Positions 18,637 to 28,528 of a stretch of DNA of 64,000 nucleotides are shown here, in pieces. Origin of the DNA: UBA1275 sp002323515. GTDB lineage: Bacteria > Bacteroidota > Rhodothermia > Balneolales > Balneolaceae. Below the pieces are notes generated by a model. That model made no database searches and was not told the origin of the DNA. It worked only from the letters and a program-made list of their open reading frames with translations. The stretch is from the NCBI GenBank assembly GCA_964007875.1, contig CAXGAH010000003.1, forward strand, positions 62,001-126,000, given 5' to 3'. The position numbers were made by a program, and so were the translations under genes. Numbering within the stretch: position 1 is the first letter of the stretch; each line of letters opens with the position of its first letter.

Positions 18637-19356
18637 TTAATTTTTTACTTTCCCTAACAAATAGTCTTTACGAAGGGGTTCATCTAATCTCTCAATAGCA
18701 TAACGAAGCATTGTTCTAGGCATGTGAGTATAGTGTTGATTGAGAAATTCTAACAATACTTCTTCTTCCATTTTACCCACTTCACGGAGCATCCAGCCAA
18801 CAGCCTTATGAATAAGATGATGTGGATGGGTGAATAATTGACCGGCCATCCAAAGGGTGCTAGAATAATCGCCCCGTTTGATAAAACGATAGGTACTCAC
18901 CACAGCAATACGTACTTCCCACAAATCCTGCGATCCCACCCAATCCATAAGTACGCTTCGATCTCTATCCCAAAACCAATCTCCCATAACTTTATGAGCC
19001 GAGGTATCCACTAAATCCCAATTATTAATAAAAGCTCGGTATTTTATGTACCACGCTACCCACTGCTCTTTTTCCTTTTCAGTCTTTGCTTTTTCATACC
19101 AATGAGTCAAAATAAAAAGAGCTGTTAGGCGCACTTCATGTACAGGATGCTGAATAAGTATGGGCCACTGATCTTTTGATAAATAGTTCCATACACCCTT
19201 AGCTATCGCGCGTTGATTCGGCACTCGGATTCCCAAAAAAATGTCTCCCTCTCCATACTGCCCTTTTCCTGTCTTAAAAAAACCTTGCATACGCTCTGCA
19301 TGCTCTTCACTGGCTTGTTGCTTTAAGAGTGCTACTACGTATTCAGCAGAAATCAT
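18637..19356 (-). CDS. AlkD-like DNA alkylation repair protein
   Basis: A 239-residue all-helical HEAT-like protein of the AlkD family, which excises N3- and N7-alkylated purines without base flipping. Recognisable segments are FKTGKGQYGEGDIFLGIRVP, the central NNWDLVDTSAHKVMGDWF with the conserved aspartate, and HKAVGWMLREVGK near the C-terminus. Length matches the family. The neighbours (a TonB receptor and an unknown membrane protein) do not suggest an alkylation-response operon. Confidence 0.88.
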   Translation of the reverse strand: MISAEYVVALLKQQASEEHAERMQGFFKTGKGQYGEGDIFLGIRVPNQRAIAKGVWNYLSKDQWPILIQHPVHEVRLTALFILTHWYEKAKTEKEKEQWVAWYIKYRAFINNWDLVDTSAHKVMGDWFWDRDRSVLMDWVGSQDLWEVRIAVVSTYRFIKRGDYSSTLWMAGQLFTHPHHLIHKAVGWMLREVGKMEEEVLLEFLNQHYTHMPRTMLRYAIERLDEPLRKDYLLGKVKN

Positions 19357-19383
19357 GGCGGGGGATTGGGTTGGGTCTTTGAT

Positions 19384-20040
19384 TTAATTATCTTCCAAAA
19401 ATAGTGTTTTAAACCTCATACTACTAGTAGATCCCTTCAATTCATCCCCAGATTCATTCTGAGCCAATACTCCATCCTTTCTAAGACTTTCAATCCCATC
19501 TACTTCACTGTTGGGAAATCGTAACTGACTCAACTGGATAAATACTTCATAAATATTTCGTTTACTGCCAGACTGTTGATATACTTCTCCGCCAATAGCC
19601 ACCACTGGAGTAGGGGTTGCGGAGAAGCTTCCATCGACCAGTTGAAACACTGAATACTTGAACTTTTTTACCTCAACCTGTTCTATAACCCATAAGCTGT
19701 CAGATTCAGAGAGTCCAAATTCGTCTATAATGGATTCCCATTGTTCAAAATGAAACCAATCTCTAGCAACAACAGCAGAAAAGGCTTTTTCGTATACCAA
19801 ATTTAATTTGTCCTGCAGGCCTAAACCCACCTTCGCTATAGAAATTGCATCAATATTAACTTCTGCGGATTGATCCAGAAAAAGAGTTAACTCCTCTTCT
19901 GGAAATCGAATCCGAATGTCTTGAAGTTTCTCTTCCCGCAACAAATTGGGTAGTTGTTCAGGGTAGATATGATTGTTATCTTTCCTAATCACTTGCCCAA
20001 TCAAATAGGGGCTCGTTCCGGATTCAATCCCTGAACTCAA
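19384..20040 (-). CDS. Uncharacterised protein, possibly the C-terminal part of a frameshifted gene
   Basis: A 218-residue frame without a named family. It can only start at TTG 20040-20038, overlapping the preceding stop as TTGA, and has no signal peptide of its own. The predicted chain (PYLIGQVIRKD, then RDWFHFEQWESIIDEFGLSE, then YEVFIQLSQLRFPNSEVDGI) looks like a soluble alpha/beta domain. The preceding 97-residue frame ends DTDGMF, and a -1 shift there would continue into LSSGIESGTSPY. A single membrane-anchored protein of about 315 residues is therefore an attractive alternative. No function is proposed. Confidence 0.55.
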   Translation of the reverse strand: MSSGIESGTSPYLIGQVIRKDNNHIYPEQLPNLLREEKLQDIRIRFPEEELTLFLDQSAEVNIDAISIAKVGLGLQDKLNLVYEKAFSAVVARDWFHFEQWESIIDEFGLSESDSLWVIEQVEVKKFKYSVFQLVDGSFSATPTPVVAIGGEVYQQSGSKRNIYEVFIQLSQLRFPNSEVDGIESLRKDGVLAQNESGDELKGSTSSMRFKTLFLEDN

Positions 20041-20330
20041 AACATTCCATCAGTGTCAATTTCCAGAACTTGACAGCTTTTATACGAGCCTAACTGCCCG
20101 GCAACAATAGAGTTCAAATCGGCCATGAATAAATCATAGGTCTGAGTCAGTGTAGTTGAGGTATCGGATCGATGTTTATCTCTAATTTCCCAAAAATATG
20201 GAAAGGTAGAGCCAAATGTGATGACCAAAACCAAGAGGATAAAAGTGATACCGATGGCCCAGTTTCGAATTGTTTTATGAAGCGGCGACTGAGCTACGCG
20301 CTTTGTTGGTGTGTTCCCTAAATCATTCAT
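20037..20330 (-). CDS. Uncharacterised single-pass membrane protein, possibly the N-terminal part of a frameshifted gene
   Basis: A 97-residue protein with one strong transmembrane segment (IGITFILLVLVITFGSTFPY, about 27-46) preceded by a positively charged N-terminus, so the C-terminal part would be periplasmic. It terminates at TGA 20039-20037, exactly where the 218-residue frame begins one base out of phase. The junction lies in a run of four thymines; one lost thymine would explain a split gene. It follows the copper chaperone gene by 44 bases, with no evident link to copper. Confidence 0.5.
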   Translation of the reverse strand: MNDLGNTPTKRVAQSPLHKTIRNWAIGITFILLVLVITFGSTFPYFWEIRDKHRSDTSTTLTQTYDLFMADLNSIVAGQLGSYKSCQVLEIDTDGMF

Positions 20331-20374
20331 TTTATTCTAGCTAAAATGAAGATGCAACGTGGTTTAAACGAAGT

Positions 20375-20584
20375 TTATAACTCTTCTAACCGGTATCCTG
20401 ATTTAGCTAAGACTTCCTGAATCTGCTCAGCGCTTAGTTCATCGCTTTCAACAGTTAGAATTTTTTGTGGATGCTCAATATCCACTTGCCATTTTGCAAG
20501 CCCTTCAAGCTCATCTAAAAATGGTTTAACTTTAGATACGCATCCATTGCAGGCTATGTTTGATGTAAATGTTAAAACCTTCAT
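20375..20584 (-). CDS. Heavy-metal-associated (HMA) domain protein, copper chaperone-like
   Basis: A 69-residue single HMA domain (ferredoxin-like fold). The metal site is ACNGC (residues 12-16), a CxxC variant of the usual MxCxxC. It likely carries Cu(I) in the cytoplasm to CopA, whose gene ends 17 bases upstream on the same strand, consistent with a copA-copZ-type operon. The domain could alternatively serve as a silent regulatory partner, but length and context favour a chaperone. Confidence 0.8.
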   Translation of the reverse strand: MKVLTFTSNIACNGCVSKVKPFLDELEGLAKWQVDIEHPQKILTVESDELSAEQIQEVLAKSGYRLEEL

Positions 20585-20601
20585 AGATCTACCGGTTAGG
20601 T

Positions 20602-22905
20602 TTAAAGTGGTTTAGTTTTTAATCGAAGACTGTTGGTCACAACAGATACTGAGCTAAAGGCCATAGCAGCACCTGCTATCATGGGATCTAATAAAAACCC
20701 ATTGAATGGGTATAGTACACCTGCAGCAATGGGGATTCCGATGATGTTGTAAATAAATGCCCAAAAAAGGTTCTGACGAATTCCCCGAACGGTATCATGA
20801 GAAAGCTTAAATGCCTTAGCTAGCAATCCAGGATCAGAGGAAATCAGCGTCACTTTTGCCACATCCATAGCAATATCTGAACCTTGTCCCATAGCCACAC
20901 TCACATCGGCAGCGGCTAGCGCTTCGGAATCATTGATCCCGTCACCCACCATAGCAACGATGCAACCTTGTGCTTGAAGTGCTCGTATTTTGTCCGCTTT
21001 TTGCTCGGGTAACATCTGAGCCAATACCTCTTCAATTCCAAGTTCCTTCGCTACTGCTTCGGCTGTTTTAGAACTATCACCAGATAGCATAATGACCCGC
21101 AAGCCCTGATGGCCTAATGCATCAATACCACCTTTAGCCGTGGGTTTAAGTGGATCGGCTAGGGCAAATAATGCACGCAATTCCTCATTCATTACAAATC
21201 CAATGACCGTTTTTGCCTGACTTTCCCACTGCCTAAACTGATCTTCATGAGTGGATAGTATATGTGTATTCCACTGATTTTTATACCGATCTCGCAAATA
21301 AGAAATACTACCCAAAGTATAATAATTACTCTCTTGATCTTCTGCTTCTACACCCTTCCCTGTGATGCTTTCAAACCGAGTTAGGGTAATTTTATCTTCA
21401 CTGCTATTATAATCGGGCTGGTAATGCGCTAAAAAAGCTTCAGATAGGGGATGTTCTGATTGATGTTCAATAGACCAAATTATTGCAGCTATACTCGATT
21501 GTTCTTTTTCTAACCCATCTAAAAACCACTTTTCATCCGTTAAGGCTGGCCGGGCTTGGGTAAGCGTTCCCGTCTTGTCCAACACCACCGTATCCACCTT
21601 ATGCGCAAGCTCCAGACTTTGGGCATCTTTAATCAATATCTGATGCTCCGCGCCCTTACCAACACCCACCATTATCGCTGTAGGTGTGGCTAACCCAAGT
21701 GCACACGGACAGGCAATAACCAACACCGCAACCGCAGCCAAAATAGCCTGGATGACCATTTCTTGCCCACCGACTACCACCCATACGACCATACTCAGCA
21801 CAGCAATTCCCAAAACAACAGGTACAAATACTCCTGCAATCCGATCTACCAATTTCTGAACAGGAGCTTTACTTCCTTGCGCCTGCTGAACGCATGAAAT
21901 AATTTGCGATAAATACGTTTGCTTACCAACCTTTTCAGCTATGAAATAAAAACTTCCTTTCTGGTTGATGGTACCAGCGTAGACCGGTTCTCCTTTCTTT
22001 TTTAACACCCCTATTGGCTCACCCGTAATCATACTCTCATCAACATACGATTCCCCAAAAATGACTTGCCCATCTACGGGTACATGTTCTCCCGGTCGGA
22101 CGATGATAATCTGTCCCTCTTTCACCCATTTTAATGGTATTACTTGCTCTTCACCTTGCTGAACATCAAAATTATAGGATATAGACGAACTATCAGCACT
22201 ATCCTTAGCCATCCATATATGTACATTTTTAGGCTGAAGCCCCATTAGTTTTTTTAGGGCAGTAGATGTATTAAATTTAGCACGTTCTTCGAGCCATTTA
22301 CCTAGCGATACAAAGGCGATAATGACAACTGCAGCTTCATAATATACATGGCCTTCATACCCTCTGGATAAGAGCACTTGAGGAAATAAGGTGTTAAAAA
22401 GACTAAACAGGAAGGCTATTCCCGTACTTAGAGCCACCAAGGTATCCATGTTGGATTGGCTATGTCTAGCTTGTTTCCATGCGTTCACATAAAAATGGCG
22501 CCCAAAATAAAACAACACCGGAAGTGATAATACCAAAGAAATCCATCGCCCAGGTGTCCAATCCATAAAACCCATACCAATAATAACTACTGGTATACTT
22601 AATAAAATAGACACAATCGTCCTGGTTTTTACTTGATGATAGTACTCTTCATGGACTTTTTTTTGGGCCTCCGCAAGCTCATCACCAGATTCATCATCGG
22701 ACCAAAGAAGTCCATATCCCACCTTATTTAGAGCTTCATGGAGATCTTCTGGTGATAAAATCTCCTCGAATTCTACCCATACCAGCTCGGTGGCAAAATT
22801 AACCTCTGCTTGCTGAACCCCCTTTGTGTGCGATAAAATACTCTCGACGCTGGAGGCACAAGCGGCGCAGCTCATACCAGTTACAGGGAATGCTTCTTTG
22901 ACCAT
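20602..22905 (-). CDS. copA: Copper-translocating P1B-type ATPase
   Basis: A 767-residue P1B ATPase exporting Cu(I) from the cytoplasm. One N-terminal HMA domain bears GMSCAAC (CxxC at 13-16). Membrane helices follow; the transport motif is CPC in IACPCALG (about 397-399) and the phosphorylation site DKTGTLT is near 443. A TGE loop (MITGEPIG) and GDGINDSEALAAADVSVAMG complete the family pattern. It is cotranscribed with the small HMA protein. No CueR/CsoR-type regulator is encoded nearby. Confidence 0.94.
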   Translation of the reverse strand: MVKEAFPVTGMSCAACASSVESILSHTKGVQQAEVNFATELVWVEFEEILSPEDLHEALNKVGYGLLWSDDESGDELAEAQKKVHEEYYHQVKTRTIVSILLSIPVVIIGMGFMDWTPGRWISLVLSLPVLFYFGRHFYVNAWKQARHSQSNMDTLVALSTGIAFLFSLFNTLFPQVLLSRGYEGHVYYEAAVVIIAFVSLGKWLEERAKFNTSTALKKLMGLQPKNVHIWMAKDSADSSSISYNFDVQQGEEQVIPLKWVKEGQIIIVRPGEHVPVDGQVIFGESYVDESMITGEPIGVLKKKGEPVYAGTINQKGSFYFIAEKVGKQTYLSQIISCVQQAQGSKAPVQKLVDRIAGVFVPVVLGIAVLSMVVWVVVGGQEMVIQAILAAVAVLVIACPCALGLATPTAIMVGVGKGAEHQILIKDAQSLELAHKVDTVVLDKTGTLTQARPALTDEKWFLDGLEKEQSSIAAIIWSIEHQSEHPLSEAFLAHYQPDYNSSEDKITLTRFESITGKGVEAEDQESNYYTLGSISYLRDRYKNQWNTHILSTHEDQFRQWESQAKTVIGFVMNEELRALFALADPLKPTAKGGIDALGHQGLRVIMLSGDSSKTAEAVAKELGIEEVLAQMLPEQKADKIRALQAQGCIVAMVGDGINDSEALAAADVSVAMGQGSDIAMDVAKVTLISSDPGLLAKAFKLSHDTVRGIRQNLFWAFIYNIIGIPIAAGVLYPFNGFLLDPMIAGAAMAFSSVSVVTNSLRLKTKPL

Positions 22906-22927
22906 ACCCTATAATGTACGAATCTAC

Positions 22928-25900
22928 TTAATCATTATTTATAGGCATAACTGGATTTTCAAATTCTTCTAAAATGTCGGTGTACTCACCATTCCAAATC
23001 TTTTGGAGACGTGTAAGATGCATATCCGTTTTTGCTGCTAAGTCTTCATAGACAGCATACTGCTGAGCCGCAGGTCGCCCGTAACCCGTAGCAACCGTAC
23101 TTTTTAGCGCCGCTAACTTGTTATTCAGACGTATAGGAAAGTTCAATACATCCTGCGTAGCCTCCGCCTTGGTTTGAACCAACGCCTCCTCTATTTCCGT
23201 CATAACTTTTATCATCGCTTGTGCACGCTCACGAAGGGCCTTAGATGATTCATCTACTCCTAAACTACCCATTTGTTCGCGGAGATCTTCCCGAACCGAT
23301 CGAATCTTATTGATTGCTTTGTGAGTAGAATCTAACTTGGCATTTATAGTTTGTACTAGCTCGAACTGTTTCACCAGATCCTCCTGTGAAATATGCTCTA
23401 AACGTGGATCTTTTTTGACCTCAAACTCTTCTTCACCCACTAGTTCATCGCCTACATACATACGTACCGTATAGGTCCCGGGTACCGCATGAGGACCATC
23501 GGTTGAACCCGCCCAGAGAATTTGACGTCCATTAATATTGGTTACTCCTGGATAATCTAGTCCCCAAGTATAGGATTGTAAACCAGCTTTATCACTGAGC
23601 GATCCTCTTGGTGCTTGCACTTCATCTTCATGAAACAACGCTGATTCTCTTACAGGTCGTCCACGCCAGTCTTCTTTGCTAGAATAGCTTTGTACAACCT
23701 GATCACGCATATCCACAAATTCCAATTTAATTTCTTGATCCTCACCTTCCGCTAGATAATAATAGACCACTGCCCCACCCTGTGGGTTTTGACCAGCGGT
23801 GGCACTAGAACCCCACGATCGTCCCCCAAATAAATAAGGGTCCTCGAGATCGAATAGATAATGCTGATTAGCCAACATATTATCCTGAAGTTGATGTAAT
23901 ACTGCTAGGTCATCTAAAACCCAAAAAGACCGGCCTTGTGTAGCAACAATGAGGTCTTTATCACGTTTATGGACCGCTAAATCTGTAATAGGTACCGCGG
24001 GTAGGTTTAATTGTAATGATTGCCACTGTTCTCCGGCATTAAATGACACATAAACCCCCGTTTCAGTTCCAGCATATAATAGTCCGGATCGATTGGGATC
24101 TTCTCTAATAGCTCTAGTGAAATCCATCGAAGGAATGCCTGTAATGATTTTGGACCATGATTTTCCATAATTAGTGGTCTTAAATAACATAGGGCTAAAA
24201 TCACCAAACTTATATCTGGTAGCAGCAATGTAGGCAGTCCCAGCGGCGTGATGTGATGCATCAATAATACTTATCATAGCCTCAGGCATGTCTTTGGGTG
24301 TTATATTCTCCCATGACTCGCCATTATCTCGGCTTATATGTATAAGCCCATCATCCGCTCCCGCCCAGAGTAATCCTGGCTCAATGGGAGATTCAACAAA
24401 AGAAAAAATCGTGTTGTAGTATTCAACGGATGTATCATCTTTGGTTATTGGCCCACCTGATTCATCCTGCTTAGTTGAGTCGTTTCGGGTCAAATCAAGG
24501 CTAATGGTCTCCCAGCTCATCCCCTCATCAGTAGAACGGTGCACATGCTGTGAAGTAGCATATAAAACATCCGAGTTATGCGGTGAAATCACGATGGGAA
24601 AAGTCCACTGAAATCGATATTTAGCATCTTTTGCGCCAGCACCCATAGGATTATCCGGCCACACATCGATGCGATCACTAAGTCCTAATTCTGAATCATA
24701 CTTATTAAGGTATCCACCATAACTACCCCCAAAGGTAACATTGGGATTCTCTGGATCAGGCGCTATATATCCGCTTTCACCACCGGCCACCGGCCACCAG
24801 TCACGCTCCCCAATACTACCACCACTTGTCCGTGACCGTATAGCAAAGGTGCTATTATCCTGCTGAGCTCCATAAATCATGTAGGGAAATTGATTATCCG
24901 TTACTACCTGATAAATTTGGGCGGTTGCCGAGGTGTAATAAGAAGACCATCCTTCTCCACCATTGTACGTTACTTGCCCTCCTCCATCATCTGCTATTAC
25001 CATACGCTCTGGATTATTAGTTGCAATCCATAAATCATGATGATCGCCATGCGGAGTGCCAATCCGGTCAAAGTTTACGCCTCCATCTTTGGACTTCCAA
25101 AAGCCTACGTTTAACACATATACCACATCTTCATTAACTGGATCGGCCACTACCTTAGAGTAATACCAGGCTCTTTGGCGTAAATTTCTATTCGCGCTAA
25201 CCCTGCGCCAGTTATCTCCACCATCTTCAGACCTAAAAAGACCACCACCGGTTGCATTTTCAACAATTGCAAAGACACGATTCGAATTTACAGGTGATAC
25301 AGAAACTCCAATTTTACCAACTAGGCCTTTAGGCATACCGGGGTTTTGAGTAATTTCTGTCCAATTCTCACCACCATCAACACTTTTATATAGACCACTT
25401 CCTTCACCCCCTGAACTCATCTCCCAGGGACTTCTATAGGCCTCCCACATCGCTGCAAATAATATTCTAGGATTATTCGGATCAACGGCAATATCTACTG
25501 CTCCAGTCTTAGCATCTTTAAACAATACTTTATTCCAAGTCTTTCCGCCATCTTTGGTTTTATATATCCCACGCGCAGAAGATTCAACCGGGCCAAATAA
25601 TTTACCCATAGCTGCTACCCATGCTACGTCAGGATTTTCTGGATGTATTTCGATATCTCCGATGAAGCGCGTTTCTCCTAAACCTAACCAAGTCCATGTT
25701 TTACCTGCATCCGTGGATCGGTACATACCATCCCCAGCGCTCATGTTTCCTCGAATATCTGTTTCCCCCATTCCTACATAAATAACATTGGGATCTGAAT
25801 CTGCTACATCAATTGCTCCTACTGAGCCTGTTTTAAAAAAACCATCGGAAACATTGTACCAAGTCGCACCTCCATCAGTTGTTTTGTAAACCCCGCCACC

Positions 25901-26218
25901 TGTAAATCCGGTATAGTAGATATAAGGCTGGTCATCATGGCCAGCAACTGCCACCGAGCGTCCTCCTCTGAATGGCCCAATATTTCTGTAGTTTAGTCCT
26001 TTAAGTACACTTGGGGCAACATTGGGGTTTTCTATCTCCTGCCCATGCCCAAAGATTACCTCAGACCCGGTAGAAGATCGTGAGCGGCTTTGGGCTTCAG
26101 CGTCCATAGGCAGGAAAAACAACATCAAGAAGATAAAAATAGTAATTATATGGGCTTGAGCACCATTTTTTTGACCTAAAAAAAGGATGAAGACTTCGTT
26201 TAAAGAACTCATAGTCAC
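22928..26218 (-). CDS. Large exported BNR/sortilin-type beta-propeller protein
   Basis: A 1096-residue protein with a hydrophobic signal segment (about 25-42, ITIFIFLMLFFLPMDAEAQ). It is followed by many BNR/Asp-box repeats of the form S-x-D-x-G-x-T-W (TTDGGATWYN, STDAGKTWTW, TKDGGKTWNK, SEDGGDNWRR, SRDNGESWEN). The repeats fill about residues 60-760 and imply two beta-propellers like the VPS10/sortilin fold; the last 300 residues contain a beta domain and a coiled-coil-like helix. These proteins are common in Bacteroidota and often annotated as glycosyl hydrolases or WD40/BNR proteins without proven activity. The true start may be a later ATG. Confidence 0.8.
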   Translation of the reverse strand: MTMSSLNEVFILFLGQKNGAQAHIITIFIFLMLFFLPMDAEAQSRSRSSTGSEVIFGHGQEIENPNVAPSVLKGLNYRNIGPFRGGRSVAVAGHDDQPYIYYTGFTGGGVYKTTDGGATWYNVSDGFFKTGSVGAIDVADSDPNVIYVGMGETDIRGNMSAGDGMYRSTDAGKTWTWLGLGETRFIGDIEIHPENPDVAWVAAMGKLFGPVESSARGIYKTKDGGKTWNKVLFKDAKTGAVDIAVDPNNPRILFAAMWEAYRSPWEMSSGGEGSGLYKSVDGGENWTEITQNPGMPKGLVGKIGVSVSPVNSNRVFAIVENATGGGLFRSEDGGDNWRRVSANRNLRQRAWYYSKVVADPVNEDVVYVLNVGFWKSKDGGVNFDRIGTPHGDHHDLWIATNNPERMVIADDGGGQVTYNGGEGWSSYYTSATAQIYQVVTDNQFPYMIYGAQQDNSTFAIRSRTSGGSIGERDWWPVAGGESGYIAPDPENPNVTFGGSYGGYLNKYDSELGLSDRIDVWPDNPMGAGAKDAKYRFQWTFPIVISPHNSDVLYATSQHVHRSTDEGMSWETISLDLTRNDSTKQDESGGPITKDDTSVEYYNTIFSFVESPIEPGLLWAGADDGLIHISRDNGESWENITPKDMPEAMISIIDASHHAAGTAYIAATRYKFGDFSPMLFKTTNYGKSWSKIITGIPSMDFTRAIREDPNRSGLLYAGTETGVYVSFNAGEQWQSLQLNLPAVPITDLAVHKRDKDLIVATQGRSFWVLDDLAVLHQLQDNMLANQHYLFDLEDPYLFGGRSWGSSATAGQNPQGGAVVYYYLAEGEDQEIKLEFVDMRDQVVQSYSSKEDWRGRPVRESALFHEDEVQAPRGSLSDKAGLQSYTWGLDYPGVTNINGRQILWAGSTDGPHAVPGTYTVRMYVGDELVGEEEFEVKKDPRLEHISQEDLVKQFELVQTINAKLDSTHKAINKIRSVREDLREQMGSLGVDESSKALRERAQAMIKVMTEIEEALVQTKAEATQDVLNFPIRLNNKLAALKSTVATGYGRPAAQQYAVYEDLAAKTDMHLTRLQKIWNGEYTDILEEFENPVMPINND

Positions 26219-26281
26219 GTAATTATTTCGTTAGCGGGTTAATATTACTAAATACCGAAACCCTAGGCATATATGCAATGC

Positions 26282-27670
26282 CTAATCTTGAATAAACCAC
26301 GCACTAGATTGAAGCTGATTAGATAGGATGGGGTACCAATTAACCGTTGGGGCAATAGTGTTGATGTAGGTTTTTTGGGCTACCAACTGACCTAAAATGT
26401 CTGAAATGGCCGCTTCAAGTAATGGGTCTTCTGGATCACCGAGTGGCTTGGGTGATAGAATATTTTCAGATGCGGCTATCTGCGCTTCGAGACCATCTGT
26501 AAAGTCTGTTTCCTGATTTGCGTTTGAATACTTTAAAGTTACTGGCAAAATTGCGTAGTATAAAGAAGGGCTTTGAAAGGTACCGGTAATTACAAAAGAA
26601 CCATAATATTTACCAAATGTATTGGATCCTACGGTAATTACCTCCATATAGGGCTTTAGTCCATGTATGAGGAGTTCACTAGCCGAAGCGGTTTGGTTGG
26701 TTATGAGCACATAAATCCGTTCTAACCCCATACTGACCGGACCTTCCTGAAAGCGTAAAAATAGGTTCTCTGAATCTACTCCGTCTCTATTTTGATAGAA
26801 GTTTTCTAAAAGAGAATTATATTCAAATTCAACGAAAATGTCGTTCTTTTGTGCCGTTTCTAAAGGAACTAATGCATTGGCAAACTGCGATGCTGCCGTA
26901 ATTCTTCCCCCTGGGTTATATCTTAAGTCAATGACCAGTTCATCAACTTCTTGAGCCTTCAATGCGGCCAATCGCTCATTGAGCCTATCTATAAATACGT
27001 CAGCTGTACCATCAATAAACTGAGCATAAAAAAGATATCCAATGCGTTTTCCCCCCGTTTCAATAACTTTCGTGGTAATCACTGGATCCAATTGTAATAT
27101 TTCCTTTCGTACACTAATTACACTGTCTAGGTCGGTGATATTCGCCTGCTGAGTTTCTACGTCTAAAGTATAGCTACCCAATCCATAGGCCACTGTCCCG
27201 TTAATTTGTAATAATTCTTGATAATTCGAAGAACTTAATGTTTGCCCATTCACGCTTAAAATTATATCACCACGTTTCAACCCTGCTTGCTGAGCTGGAG
27301 AATTTGGATACACATATTTCACCACCATAAATAACTGGTCTCGATAACTAAATGACAGAATAGCAGGGCTAAATCCCGATGAATATCGACTTCCATTTAG
27401 TTCATTAAGTAGGGTTTCTGCATCATCTGTCATATAGGAAAACTCATCGGTTTCATAAAGGATGTCCTTAAAAAATTGTTCCGGTAATAAATTTCCAGGA
27501 GCCATACTAGGAACCACAAAGTTCCAATAATAATAATCTGACATTTGACTCCGTATCCAAGAGTTCACCTCTAGATATTTACTACCTACACCGGTTGGAT
27601 CATCACTACATTGAACGAAAAAATTAAGGCTTATGGACAAACCTAAACAGATGACTAGAAATCTTTTCAT
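26282..27670 (-). CDS. S41 family peptidase, lipoprotein (carboxyl-terminal processing protease-like)
   Basis: A 462-residue protein with a lipoprotein signal (MKRFLVICLGLSISLNFFVQC, with the lipid-bearing Cys21). A PDZ domain sits at about 105-175 (YPNSPAQQAGLKRGDIILSV). The S41 domain shows ELVIDLRYNPGG, the catalytic serine in NQTASASELLIHGL and a lysine about 25 residues later in SNTFGKYYG. It probably cleaves exposed C-termini in the periplasm. It sits 36 bases after tonB, with the BNR protein downstream. Confidence 0.88.
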   Translation of the reverse strand: MKRFLVICLGLSISLNFFVQCSDDPTGVGSKYLEVNSWIRSQMSDYYYWNFVVPSMAPGNLLPEQFFKDILYETDEFSYMTDDAETLLNELNGSRYSSGFSPAILSFSYRDQLFMVVKYVYPNSPAQQAGLKRGDIILSVNGQTLSSSNYQELLQINGTVAYGLGSYTLDVETQQANITDLDSVISVRKEILQLDPVITTKVIETGGKRIGYLFYAQFIDGTADVFIDRLNERLAALKAQEVDELVIDLRYNPGGRITAASQFANALVPLETAQKNDIFVEFEYNSLLENFYQNRDGVDSENLFLRFQEGPVSMGLERIYVLITNQTASASELLIHGLKPYMEVITVGSNTFGKYYGSFVITGTFQSPSLYYAILPVTLKYSNANQETDFTDGLEAQIAASENILSPKPLGDPEDPLLEAAISDILGQLVAQKTYINTIAPTVNWYPILSNQLQSSAWFIQD

Positions 27671-27706
27671 TGAATGATGATATATTTTCTGGATGATGAA
27701 CTTCTA

Positions 27707-28528
27707 TTAACTAAATATGAAGCGAAAGGTAATGGTTCCCCACTGTGCTTGCTGAGGAACTCCACTAGGTAAACGTGAGAAACGCCAGGATCTCAGGACG
27801 CTTTCTACCTCAGTTTCTAACTCCGCATTCATTTTTTTAATTGGGATAATTAGACCAACAGTTCCATTGGGACGCACTTGGAAACGTACTGTGATAACAG
27901 CCTGGGTATTGGCCACATTTTCAGGTAAAGGCTGAAACATGGGAGCACGATCAACATTTCCCTCCCACTGTAATTCATAAGGAGCCGTTTCATCGGAATC
28001 TGTCCCGATACCCTGATCGGAGTCGGTTACACCTCTATTGCCATCTGGATCGCCACTTTCTTCCGCTCCTTCGCTTTGATCTACGTCCATTAGAGCTTGA
28101 GGCGAAATCTCTATTTCTTCCACTGCCACTTCTGAAGCATTTTGTGAGGGATCCAAGACCTCTGTTTCAGGGGTTTGAACCGCCTTTTCAATGACCTCTT
28201 CGATCTCATCAGGCAAGTCTACTGGCTTGGTGTTTTCAAGAGCAGGTGATTCCGGGGTGCTTTCAGGCTCGGGTGCATCTTCCACCGGTTCTTCGGTCGG
28301 GGTTTCCGAAGGGTTTTGGCGGGTAGCAACTTGCTCGTTTTGTTGCTCTGAAAACTCAGAAAGTTGGCCTGACTGAAATTCTCCAAATTCAACTTCAATA
28401 AAGGATGGGCGCATATCCTCATTCATATCTATGCTGTACAAAATAGAAAAAAGGAGTAAAAGCAACGCAGTAATGCTACTGACCGCTAGCCCTCTACGTT
28501 CATCGATATTTAGAGAATCGGATTGCAT
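27707..28528 (-). CDS. TonB-like energy transducer
   Basis: A 273-residue TonB-type protein. A single N-terminal transmembrane anchor (about 15-33, VSSITALLLLLFSILY) is followed by a long Glu/Pro/Ser-rich linker (about 50-190). A C-terminal domain with VRFQVRPNGTVG and LRSWRFSRLP is typical of TonB C-termini. It would pass proton-motive energy to receptors such as the one at 16034. The linker is acidic rather than Pro/Lys-rich as in enterics. Its ATG directly abuts the exbD stop, showing an exbB-exbD-tonB operon. Confidence 0.85.
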   Translation of the reverse strand: MQSDSLNIDERRGLAVSSITALLLLLFSILYSIDMNEDMRPSFIEVEFGEFQSGQLSEFSEQQNEQVATRQNPSETPTEEPVEDAPEPESTPESPALENTKPVDLPDEIEEVIEKAVQTPETEVLDPSQNASEVAVEEIEISPQALMDVDQSEGAEESGDPDGNRGVTDSDQGIGTDSDETAPYELQWEGNVDRAPMFQPLPENVANTQAVITVRFQVRPNGTVGLIIPIKKMNAELETEVESVLRSWRFSRLPSGVPQQAQWGTITFRFIFS

